From IMG/VR virus record IMGVR_UViG_3300042923_000166, positions 1 through 38,394 of that record: a stretch of 38,394 bases of DNA; one strand, written 5' to 3'. This DNA comes from a virus. Positions 14,850-20,799 of this stretch are shown piece by piece. A model generated the notes under the pieces. It searched no databases and was not told the origin of the DNA. It saw nothing but the letters and a program-made list of their open reading frames with translations. Position 1 is the first letter of the stretch, and every line of letters begins with the position of its first letter. A program made the position numbers and the translations under genes.

Positions 14850-15026
14850 TTATCCTCCTATGTATTCTTTAAAAAGTTTTGGTGATATATGGTAAGTGTA
14901 GATACTGCTCATTTTTACTGCTGTTCCAAACGGCAATTCACCACTTTGTAATCCTAGTCTCACATATTGTTCTGATATCCCTAGAATTTTAGCAGCTTCT
15001 TTAATTGTTACTCTTTGTCTCTCCAC
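14850..15026 (-). CDS. Excisionase-like HTH protein
   Basis: About 58 residues, nearly all one MerR/excisionase-like winged helix: VTIKEAAKILGISEQYVRLG, then SGELPFGTAVKMSS and SPKLFKEYI. It probably bends attachment DNA for prophage excision; a plain early regulator is the alternative. The GTG at 15026 is seven bases after GGAGG; an in-frame ATG at 15062 overlaps the Cro-like stop but lacks its own site. Confidence 0.65.
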   Translation of the reverse strand: MERQRVTIKEAAKILGISEQYVRLGLQSGELPFGTAVKMSSIYTYHISPKLFKEYIGG

Positions 15027-15058
15027 ACCTGTTCCTCCTCGCTTTGTCACTAAGTGTG

Positions 15059-15262
15059 TCATTGTTGGTTAAAAAAAATATCTTCAACTTTCAATCCGTA
15101 ATACTTTGCGATCTTGATCTTTAGTTCATCACGGGGTATTCTATCACCTCTCTCGTAACTTACTATAGATGCGTAAGCGACCCCAAGGTCTACTGCCACT
15201 TGTTCTTTGGTTTTATCACCTCTCAACGATATCAGTTTTTTTGCTATCTTGTCTTTGTCCAT
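15059..15262 (-). CDS. Cro-like XRE-family regulator
   Basis: 67 residues with a classic lambda-type HTH (KTKEQVAVDLGVAYASIVSYERGD). First gene of the early minus-strand transcript, facing the repressor across the operator region. ATG 15262 lies eight bases after GGAGG. It likely represses the repressor promoter and tunes early transcription. Confidence 0.85.
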   Translation of the reverse strand: MDKDKIAKKLISLRGDKTKEQVAVDLGVAYASIVSYERGDRIPRDELKIKIAKYYGLKVEDIFFNQQ

Positions 15263-15300
15263 TAATTTCACCTCCACTCATTTATCTTTTGTTAATTACT

Positions 15301-15329
15301 ATAATATATCACTCCACACATAGTGTCAA
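15301..15329 (-). promoter_or_regulatory. Strong early promoter (PR type)
   Basis: On the minus strand TTGACA (15324-15329), a 17-base spacer, and TATTAT (15301-15306). A perfect -35 with near-consensus -10 at ideal spacing, just upstream of the Cro-like gene. Both flanking palindromes overlap the -35 box, so repressor binding would block it. Confidence 0.8.
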
Positions 15330-15375
15330 GCACTAAGTGTAAATTGTTTTATATATATTTATTTACTAAATGTAA
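15316..15375. promoter_or_regulatory. Repressor/Cro operator cluster
   Basis: Three short palindromic sites between the divergent regulators: ACAC-ATA-GTGT (15316-15326), CAC-TAA-GTG within GCACTAAGTGT (15330-15340), and TTAC-TAAAT-GTAA (15363-15375). The first two have the same arms and flank the -35 box of the early promoter. The third lies toward the repressor gene and is weaker. Binding by the repressor and Cro-like protein is inference. Confidence 0.6.
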
Positions 15376-15439
15376 TTATTTTGTGTACTTTTATGTAGTA
15401 TTGTGGTAAAATAGTATCACATTAGGAGGTAATGAAAAA

Positions 15440-15799
15440 ATGGGTGGTTTTAAAAGCGTGTTTAAATATTTAAGAATTAGAGATGGACTTAATCAAAATG
15501 AATTGGCAATAAAATTAGGAATATCTAGAAGTGCGGTAAGTATGTATGAAAGTGGGAAAAGAGAACCTGACATTAATGCGCTTGAAAAAATCGCCGACTT
15601 TTTTAATGTGGATATGAATTATCTTACAGGAACTAAAAAAGAATCAGGAGAATATTACACCGACTTACAAACAAGACAAATAGCTCAAGAAATATTTGAG
15701 AATAAAGAGTTGAAATTATTATTTGATGCAAGCAGAAACGCAAAGCCAGAGGATTTAGATATAGTTAGAAATTTATTATTGCAATTAAAAAACAAATAA
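15440..15799 (+). CDS. CI-type repressor without peptidase domain
   Basis: 119 residues: N-terminal XRE HTH (GLNQNELAIKLGISRSAVSM, about 16-35), then a short helical tail, probably for dimerisation. There is no S24 (LexA-like) autocleavage domain, so induction must occur another way: the ImmA-like protein directly downstream or the antirepressor are the candidates. AGGAGG lies 8 bases before the ATG. Only a weak -10 (TAAAAT, about 15407) is visible for its promoter. Confidence 0.85.
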   Translation: MGGFKSVFKYLRIRDGLNQNELAIKLGISRSAVSMYESGKREPDINALEKIADFFNVDMNYLTGTKKESGEYYTDLQTRQIAQEIFENKELKLLFDASRNAKPEDLDIVRNLLLQLKNK

Positions 15800-15835
15800 G
15801 CTGAGGAAAAATAATTCTACATCAGGAGATGCACA

Positions 15836-16069
15836 ATGATTATAGTGTTAATGATGGATTTACCTTGCAGAGTTAAAGCGACAAGCACAATCAATGAAGA
15901 TGGTAGCTACACTATAGTAATCAATAGTAAACTTAACATTGAGCAACAATTAGAAGGATATTTACACGAATTACATCACATAGACAATAATGACTTTTAC
16001 AGTGAAGATGTTAGCGAAATAGAAATATGCAATCATAAATTGGATGGTGTTTATTGTGAAAATGCCTAA
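15836..16069 (+). CDS. Mini ImmA/IrrE-like metallopeptidase
   Basis: 77 residues carrying HELHH (about 43-47), the HExxH zinc-protease motif of ImmA/IrrE proteins. In ICEBs1 and related elements ImmA cleaves the ImmR-type repressor after DNA damage; the same pairing here suggests SOS induction. It is much shorter than typical ImmA, so the third zinc ligand and activity are uncertain. GGAG lies seven bases before the ATG; an internal ATG ATG pair five codons in is an alternative. Confidence 0.65.
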   Translation: MIIVLMMDLPCRVKATSTINEDGSYTIVINSKLNIEQQLEGYLHELHHIDNNDFYSEDVSEIEICNHKLDGVYCENA

Positions 16070-17156
16070 TGGATATGGAAGTATCTATAAATTGTCAGGC
16101 AATAGGAGAAAACCATGGGTAGTAAGAAAAACTACGGGCTGGAAGGAAGAAACAGTAACTCGTAAACTTGATTCGCAAGATGGCAAAGATATAAATAAAG
16201 AGATTAAGGTTAAAAAGCAATTATATTACACTATAGGTTACTACGAAAGTAGACCCAAAGCTTTAGCTGCTCTTGCAGAATATAATAAAAACCCAATCGC
16301 CGAACGTGGAGATATTACATTAAAAGAGCTTTACGATAAATGGTCAATAAAGAAATATGAAAACATAGCAAAGAAAACTGCTGAAAGCTACAGAACTGCG
16401 TGGAACTATCTCGGTACGCTTGGCAATATGAAGTTTAAAGAAATTAGAAAAGATGATATGCAGAACATTATCGATAAAATGTATGATGATGGAATGAGTC
16501 AAAGTTCGTATGGAAAAGTTAAAACCCTTGCTGGATTGTTATACAAATCAGCACTAGAGAATGATGTCGTAAGTAAGAATTACGCTCAATTTATAGATGC
16601 ACCGTATAAAGAGGTTGGAGAAAAGGAATCATTTAACGACTTAGAAATTAAAGTTATAGAAGAATATGCAAAAGTTAATGAGTGGGCGAATACGGTACTT
16701 ATATTGATTTACACGGGCATGAGGATCGGCGAGTTATTGGCACTCACTAAGTTTAATGTAGATATAGATAACATGATCATTACTGGTGGAGCAAAAACGG
16801 AAGCTGGTAAAAATAGACCAATCCCCATTAATCCTAAAATTCAGAAGTATATGAAAGAATGGTATGAAAAAAATGGAGAAACTTTGATTTGTAGAAACGG
16901 AAAAGGCATAAAGATAAAATACTATAGAGATTATTTATACTATCCTGCGATTGAAAAAATAAAAGTTGGAGATAGTACAATAAGAAGATTAAATCCACAT
17001 TGTACCCGACACACATTTGGTAGTTTGTTAGCTAGAGCCGGAGTAGACCCGCTACTTATACAAAAGTTAATTGGTCACGCAGATTATGCTACCACTGCAA
17101 ATATTTACACTCATTCTAATATTAAAGATTTAAAGCAAGCAATTGAAAAGATATAA
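16062..17156 (+). CDS. int: Tyrosine site-specific integrase
   Basis: 364 residues from MPNGYGSIYK. N-terminal arm-binding region, SAM-like core-binding domain (about 84-180) and catalytic domain with R221 (TGMRIGE), K245, H313 and R316 (PHCTRH), H339 (GHAD) and nucleophile Y349 (NIYTH). It integrates the phage at a tRNA gene and, with the excisionase, removes it. An upstream in-frame ATG at 16044 exists; the later start matches the family N-terminus. It overlaps the ImmA-like gene by 8 bases and attP follows directly. Confidence 0.95.
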   Translation: MPNGYGSIYKLSGNRRKPWVVRKTTGWKEETVTRKLDSQDGKDINKEIKVKKQLYYTIGYYESRPKALAALAEYNKNPIAERGDITLKELYDKWSIKKYENIAKKTAESYRTAWNYLGTLGNMKFKEIRKDDMQNIIDKMYDDGMSQSSYGKVKTLAGLLYKSALENDVVSKNYAQFIDAPYKEVGEKESFNDLEIKVIEEYAKVNEWANTVLILIYTGMRIGELLALTKFNVDIDNMIITGGAKTEAGKNRPIPINPKIQKYMKEWYEKNGETLICRNGKGIKIKYYRDYLYYPAIEKIKVGDSTIRRLNPHCTRHTFGSLLARAGVDPLLIQKLIGHADYATTANIYTHSNIKDLKQAIEKI

Positions 17157-17161
17157 TGATT

Positions 17162-17205
17162 TTTGTTAGTTACTTGTTAGTTACCGATAAAAAACGATAG
17201 AAATT
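17162..17205. repeat. attP arm repeat, left copy
   Basis: A 44-base repeat; 40 of 44 positions match the copy at 17403-17446. Each copy begins with a tandem 11-mer, TTGTTAGTTAC twice. They flank the tRNA-like core at similar distances, so they are probably arm-type integrase (or excisionase) binding sites. Confidence 0.75.
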
Positions 17206-17297
17206 CACACTAACCCATATAATATAAAATACCAACAAATACAATGGATTCAAGCGATATCAGTAGTTTAAGAACAATTAAAAAATGTACTCTAATC

Positions 17298-17345
17298 TGA
17301 CTGGCAGTCAAGGGGCCGTGGGTTCGAATCCCATTGTCTCCACCA
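17298..17345 (+). other. attP core: 3' half of tRNA-Ala(GGC)
   Basis: Bases 17298-17345 fold as the 3' half of a tRNA: anticodon loop CTGGCAG with GGC at 17303-17305, anticodon-stem 3' strand TCAAG, five-base variable loop, T arm GTGGG-TTCGAAT-CCCAT (17318-17334), acceptor 3' strand TGTCTCC, A, CCA. Position 70 is U, matching the alanine G3-U70 identity pair. The 5' half is absent: upstream of TGA the stem no longer pairs. Integration at the host tRNA would restore an intact gene. A tmRNA origin is less likely because the anticodon register fits so well. Confidence 0.75.
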
Positions 17346-17402
17346 ATAATAAGTAGTAGCACCAGTGGTTTCAAATTATATTGAAACTTTTTTAATATCC
17401 AC

Positions 17403-17446
17403 TTTGTTAGTTACTTGTTAGTTACTGATAGAAAACGGTACAAATT
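17403..17446. repeat. attP arm repeat, right copy
   Basis: Second copy of the 44-base repeat, starting 241 bp after the first, with the same tandem TTGTTAGTTAC. Between core and this repeat there is a small hairpin (TTTCAA/TTGAAA, about 17369-17386) of unknown meaning. Confidence 0.75.
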
Positions 17447-17537
17447 AATAAGAAGTTATTTGTATTTTTATCCTCAAACAGAAAGTATTTTGCTAAATTT
17501 TGTAGTATAGTAGAATATATAAAAAGGGGGAATAATT

Positions 17538-18374
17538 ATGACAAAAGGAAATTTTAAGATAGCATTCATTACGATCATACTTGCAGTTATATTAATATTT
17601 GGTGGCTGCTCATCATCGGAAAATAAAGAGGAAACTGTAGGTAATGAAACATTCAAATTTGACGAAAACAAGGCTCTTTCCGCTGAAGAATTTTCTACAA
17701 TATACGACGCATCTACACCTTTTAAAGGTTCGAGCGTTGATTTGTATGGGCAAGTTTTTTATCTGGAAAAAACCACAGAAGGTGTCGCATTACAAGTGAA
17801 TGTAAATATGGGAAATCGTCAAGATCATATAATTGCATACCACTTCGATCCCAACTCAGATATTAAAGAAAATGAATTCGTGCATATACAAGGGGTGATA
17901 GGAGATGTATATGAAGGTGAAAACGCCATGGGTGGTACGCTTAGTTACCCAACAATATCAACCTATAAAGTCGAGAAATCAAGCTACGCAGAAGTCTTCA
18001 GTCCTGCCGTAAAATCAATTGAAGTAAATCAGAAGCAGAGTCAACATGGTTTAAATGTAGAAATTAAAAAAATAGAATTAGCAGAAAACGAAACTAGGGT
18101 TTACTTTAAAATTTCTAACGAATCAAATACAAATATGAGCTTTTATTCATTCAATACAAAATTGATACAAGGCACAACTCAATTTGATGAGGAACGTAAT
18201 TATGAAGCCGGATATCCAGAGGTGCAAAGCGATTTATCTTCAGGAGTTGAAACGGAAGGAATTGTTACATTTAAATCTATCGGCAAAGATGAAGGTTTTA
18301 AAATAACTTGCGAAGGAAATTCAGACGATTATTCAAAAGATTTTGAGTTGTTTACATTTGATATTGGTAAATAA
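17538..18374 (+). CDS. Surface lipoprotein, probable lysogenic-conversion gene
   Basis: 278 residues. A lipoprotein signal peptide with hydrophobic core (about 8-21) and lipobox FGGC. Then an OB-like tRNA_anti-like domain (about 38-150; DLYGQV, then GTLSYPTISTYKVEKSSY) and a C-terminal beta-sandwich of the DUF4352 type (about 155-275). Both are common in Firmicutes surface lipoproteins. AAAGGGGG precedes the ATG. It is on the opposite strand to the late genes and next to attP, so it would be expressed in the lysogen. Possible roles are immunity to other phages or a host surface change; neither is shown. Confidence 0.7.
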   Translation: MTKGNFKIAFITIILAVILIFGGCSSSENKEETVGNETFKFDENKALSAEEFSTIYDASTPFKGSSVDLYGQVFYLEKTTEGVALQVNVNMGNRQDHIIAYHFDPNSDIKENEFVHIQGVIGDVYEGENAMGGTLSYPTISTYKVEKSSYAEVFSPAVKSIEVNQKQSQHGLNVEIKKIELAENETRVYFKISNESNTNMSFYSFNTKLIQGTTQFDEERNYEAGYPEVQSDLSSGVETEGIVTFKSIGKDEGFKITCEGNSDDYSKDFELFTFDIGK

Positions 18375-18379
18375 AAAAA

Positions 18380-18397
18380 GAGGGGATCTCTCCCCTC
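18380..18397 (-). terminator. Terminator of the late operon
   Basis: GAGGGG/CCCCTC stem with a 6-base loop, followed on the minus strand by seven T. It ends the transcript after the endolysin gene and stops it entering attP. It directly adjoins the stop codon of the convergent lipoprotein gene; in the plus direction there is no T-run. Confidence 0.9.
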
Positions 18398-18400
18398 GAA

Positions 18401-19453
18401 TTATTTCACTAACTCACTCCATGTTGCAATCCCGATGACTCCATCAATCTTTAATCCCTTATTCTCTTGAAATATTCTAATCGCTTTATTTGTCTTGGAT
18501 CCAAAGTCACCATCTGCCCCACTCTTTCCCAAACCATAGCCTTTGTCTAGTAGATGTTGTTGCGCAATCTTTACATATTTTCCTGTAGCACCTTGCCTCA
18601 ATACTGGATAACTTCTTGCAATCTTTTCTTCAAGCTTGGCAAATGTTTTAGCTCCAGCGAGTCCATCTGCAGATAAACCATTTTCGGACTGAAATCTAAT
18701 CAAGGCGTTATATGTATTTTGACCAAGTATTCCATCCGCAGCACCACAATCATATCCAGCCTGATTTAATTTAGTTTGGAGTTCTCTACAACGTATTCCT
18801 ACATAGCTTCTAGCTTTATCGATATTCGATTCAACTTTAACTTCAACATTAACATTAGTTGTAGCCCCTCTGTTTGGCAAAGAAGCCGAACCTGATATTC
18901 CTAGTAGCTTGAAAATCATATCAGCGTAAATACTAGCTAATTTTCTATGAGTTTCATCTTGTAATAACAAACTTTCCTCGACTAAGTTATCATGGAACAT
19001 AGACTCTACTAGAAATACGTGAGGTACTCCACCTTTTTGAGCAGTAGCAATTACGGTTAAAAAATCATAGCCTGGGTACTTAACACTCTCTTTGAATTTT
19101 GCACCTCTATTCTTAACCCCAAACTCTTTGGAAATTGAATCGGATATTAATTGAGCGTAAACTCTATCACTAGGTAATCTGATGGAGTAGTAGCACTCTG
19201 AGCCTTGTCCACCACCGGCGTTACTATGAATACTAAAAAATACATTAGCACCCCATTTGACCGCTTCTTGCCCTCTACGAGTTAAGGAATCACCATCATA
19301 AATATCATTCGAGACTCTTACTTCGATTCCTGAACTTTCTAATATGTTCTGAAGATATCTAGCAGACTTGAGATTGCCTTGTTCCTCTTTGTAACCTTGT
19401 GAGCCACCGTTAACGTTTCCTTTTGGGTGTCCATCATCTATATAAACTTTCAT
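18401..19453 (-). CDS. Endolysin: N-acetylmuramoyl-L-alanine amidase
   Basis: 350 residues. N-terminal Amidase_3 zinc hydrolase (about 1-185) with H9 (DDGHP), E23/E24 (KEEQGN), H76 (SIHSN) and catalytic E150 (LVESMF). Two C-terminal peptidoglycan-binding type-1 repeats follow (about 217-275 and 283-348). It cuts the amide bond between the glycan and stem peptide at lysis. No signal peptide, so release depends on the holin upstream. GAAAGGAG precedes the ATG. Confidence 0.95.
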   Translation of the reverse strand: MKVYIDDGHPKGNVNGGSQGYKEEQGNLKSARYLQNILESSGIEVRVSNDIYDGDSLTRRGQEAVKWGANVFFSIHSNAGGGQGSECYYSIRLPSDRVYAQLISDSISKEFGVKNRGAKFKESVKYPGYDFLTVIATAQKGGVPHVFLVESMFHDNLVEESLLLQDETHRKLASIYADMIFKLLGISGSASLPNRGATTNVNVEVKVESNIDKARSYVGIRCRELQTKLNQAGYDCGAADGILGQNTYNALIRFQSENGLSADGLAGAKTFAKLEEKIARSYPVLRQGATGKYVKIAQQHLLDKGYGLGKSGADGDFGSKTNKAIRIFQENKGLKIDGVIGIATWSELVK

Positions 19454-19693
19454 TTATTTCTCTCCTTTCATTATTTCATCTGCATACTGTGCCGGTTGGG
19501 TAAAAGAGTTATTCTTCCACCAAGTTACGATTGACATTACGATAGCAAATACAGCCGAGAAACCTTCTCCAAACTCTTCAGGAGTAAATGGTAACGTGTC
19601 AATCCCAAACTCCCTCAAAGCGATATTTACCAGTGATACCACCAATATAATTGTTCTTATCCAAGTTTCTTTACTTACTTTTTTCAAATTCAT
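19454..19693 (-). CDS. Holin (phi LC3/SPP1-type)
   Basis: 79 residues from MNLKKVSK. One clear N-terminal transmembrane helix (IRTIILVVSLVNIALREFG) and a second hydrophobic stretch (FSAVFAIVMSIVTWW), with a charged tail, as in Firmicutes phage holins. It forms membrane lesions that free the endolysin. ATG 19693 is nine bases after GGAGG; an upstream ATG at 19702 touches the site. It lies between the XhlA-like and endolysin genes. Confidence 0.85.
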   Translation of the reverse strand: MNLKKVSKETWIRTIILVVSLVNIALREFGIDTLPFTPEEFGEGFSAVFAIVMSIVTWWKNNSFTQPAQYADEIMKGEK

Positions 19694-19698
19694 TATTA

Positions 19699-19941
19699 TC
19701 ATCCTCCTAGGTTTTTGCTCAGTGTCCAGAGCATTGTTAAAATATTTAATACGACGAATCCTATTGTTGTGTTTTTTATCGTTTTGTAGGTGTCTAAAAT
19801 GGACTTAACATTGATTTGAATTTCAATATTAGTTTTTTCTATCTCTGTCACACTTACATTTATATCTTTTATTTCAACTTTAATTTCGTTTATATCTTTG
19901 TCGTGATGTTCTAAAATTGTATCTGTTCTTTCTTCGCCCAT
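19699..19941 (-). CDS. XhlA-like membrane protein of the lysis cassette
   Basis: 80 residues: a coiled coil with heptad Ile/Val (about 10-53) and a C-terminal transmembrane helix (about 60-75). This is the XhlA layout; in PBSX-like phages XhlA works with the holin and amidase in lysis. The 'hemolysin' name is historical. GGGAGG precedes the ATG. Confidence 0.75.
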   Translation of the reverse strand: MGEERTDTILEHHDKDINEIKVEIKDINVSVTEIEKTNIEIQINVKSILDTYKTIKNTTIGFVVLNILTMLWTLSKNLGG

Positions 19942-19964
19942 TTTAACCTCCCATATTTCGCCTA

Positions 19965-19993
19965 TTGTCTTTTTGCACCAAATTAACTATAAT
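19965..19993 (+). promoter_or_regulatory. Plus-strand promoter of candidate small RNA
   Basis: TTGTCT (19965-19970), a 17-base spacer and a perfect TATAAT (19988-19993), pointing against the late genes. It is followed by two hairpins and a T-run within 80 bases. Confidence 0.5.
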
Positions 19994-19999
19994 GTGACT

Positions 20000-20070
20000 T
20001 GTAACCTTTCGAGGTTATGTGTTCACCCTCAAAGTGTATTTTCACGATTGCTTTGAGGGTTTTGTTTTAT
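20000..20070 (+). ncRNA. Candidate small RNA, about 70 nt, opposite strand
   Basis: Downstream of the promoter at 19965-19993: a 6-bp hairpin TAACCT-TTCG-AGGTTA (20002-20017), then a 10-bp stem ACCCTCAAAG/CTTTGAGGGT (20025-20034 with 20051-20060) followed by TTTGTTTTAT. The T-run lies only on the plus side, so this is a plus-strand terminator although no plus-strand gene exists nearby. It is complementary to the late mRNA just before the lysis genes. No known family recognised. Confidence 0.45.
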
Positions 20071-20071
20071 C

Positions 20072-20107
20072 CTAAATGAATAACCACCACCAGAAGAACA
20101 ATGTCAT
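20072..20107 (-). CDS. Possible 11-aa Trp-rich micropeptide
   Basis: MTLFFWWWLFI, with AAGGTG five bases before the ATG. Very hydrophobic, just upstream of the lysis genes. It could be a membrane micropeptide or just a leader. An in-frame ATG six codons upstream exists. Low certainty. Confidence 0.25.
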   Translation of the reverse strand: MTLFFWWWLFI

Positions 20108-20144
20108 GATATCACCTTCTTTCATGATTCTTTGGCGTTAAAAA

Positions 20145-20162
20145 AGCACCATTTAAGGTGCT
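20145..20162 (-). terminator. Internal terminator after 58-aa gene
   Basis: AGCACC/GGTGCT stem, 6-base loop, followed on the minus strand by a run of six T. It covers the stop codon of the 58-aa gene. Lysis genes lie downstream, so it must be partly read through or antiterminated. Confidence 0.75.
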
Positions 20163-20329
20163 GTGACTTCTGAGACATACTTGATGTCTATCCTTGAGTA
20201 GATGTTTTTACCTATCAAAACCGTTTGAATCTCATTGCTGTTTAAATCTGCATTTAGTTTGACTGGGTCATACTCTAATACCTCAACTGTATCGTCTATT
20301 CCGCTGTGAGTTATAACTTTTAAATACAT
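20153..20329 (-). CDS. Small phage protein, 58 aa
   Basis: 58 residues with several beta strands (YLKVITHSG, TVLIGKNIYSRIDIKYVSEV). Small beta-rich proteins of this kind commonly sit between tail and lysis genes of Clostridium-type phages. AAGGAG lies eight bases before the ATG. Function unknown. Confidence 0.55.
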   Translation of the reverse strand: MYLKVITHSGIDDTVEVLEYDPVKLNADLNSNEIQTVLIGKNIYSRIDIKYVSEVTAP

Positions 20330-20357
20330 TTCATCGACTCCTTTCTGTAATAAAAAA

Positions 20358-20376
20358 AGAGTAGGATTTCTACTCT
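20358..20376 (-). terminator. Terminator of the lipoprotein unit
   Basis: AGAGTAG/CTACTCT perfect 7-bp stem, 5-base loop, followed on the minus strand by seven T. It sits at the stop codon of the lipoprotein gene. Confidence 0.85.
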
Positions 20377-20741
20377 CTGTATTCTTCTGGCTTATAGAAT
20401 AAACCAGGCATCATTTTATCATAAACTTCTTTGGTTACTTCGTATATTATCTCATTGTCTGGTCCTGCTGGTTGAGTTGGGTCTTTTGCAACTATTACTT
20501 TATATATAACCGGATTACCATTTGCAAACTTAGTGGTTAATAAGTCACCTTCAACTTCAGCTAAATCTTCTAAATTAGGCGAAACTGTTGGTCTACCTTC
20601 TACATCTTCTAATTTTAAGTCATCTTCTATTGTTTGATTAGATTCAATTTGTTTATCATTCTTAACCTCTTTGTTAGAAACCTCGTTAGTACAGCCACCT
20701 AAAAACAAGATTAATATAAAGGCAAATATTATTTTCTTCAC
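20370..20741 (-). CDS. Small lipoprotein, autonomous unit (moron)
   Basis: 123 residues: signal peptide and lipobox FLGGC (Cys 17), then a charged linker and a domain with YKVIVAKDPTQPAGPDNEIIYEVT. No family recognised. It has its own promoter (20765-20793) and terminator (20358-20376) inside the late operon, the pattern of a 'moron' gene that can be expressed from the prophage. A surface lipoprotein here could block infection by similar phages; that is inference. GTG start, with GGGAGG upstream. Confidence 0.65.
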   Translation of the reverse strand: MKKIIFAFILILFLGGCTNEVSNKEVKNDKQIESNQTIEDDLKLEDVEGRPTVSPNLEDLAEVEGDLLTTKFANGNPVIYKVIVAKDPTQPAGPDNEIIYEVTKEVYDKMMPGLFYKPEEYRE

Positions 20742-20764
20742 GGAACATCCCTCCCATTGATATT

Positions 20765-20793
20765 ATTATATACCAATAAGAGCGAAATGATAA
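20765..20793 (-). promoter_or_regulatory. Promoter of the lipoprotein gene
   Basis: On the minus strand TTATCA (20788-20793), a 17-base spacer and TATAAT (20765-20770). It lies in the short gap after the Tal gene, 24 bases before the GTG start. Good -10, spacing exact, -35 four of six. Confidence 0.6.
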
Positions 20794-20799
20794 GTGCTT

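Noticed and set aside
17298-17345. A complete tRNA gene
   Set aside because: Only the 3' half is present; there is no 5' acceptor strand or D arm upstream, so this is an attachment site and not a working tRNA.
17298-17345. tmRNA (ssrA) 3' end as the attachment core
   Set aside because: The CTCCACCA end and U70 would fit, but the distance from T arm to an anticodon loop with U33-GGC and matching 3' stem fits tRNA-Ala better. Not fully excluded.
19699-19941. Hemolysin or toxin
   Set aside because: The XhlA family name is historical; position and layout show a lysis-cassette protein.
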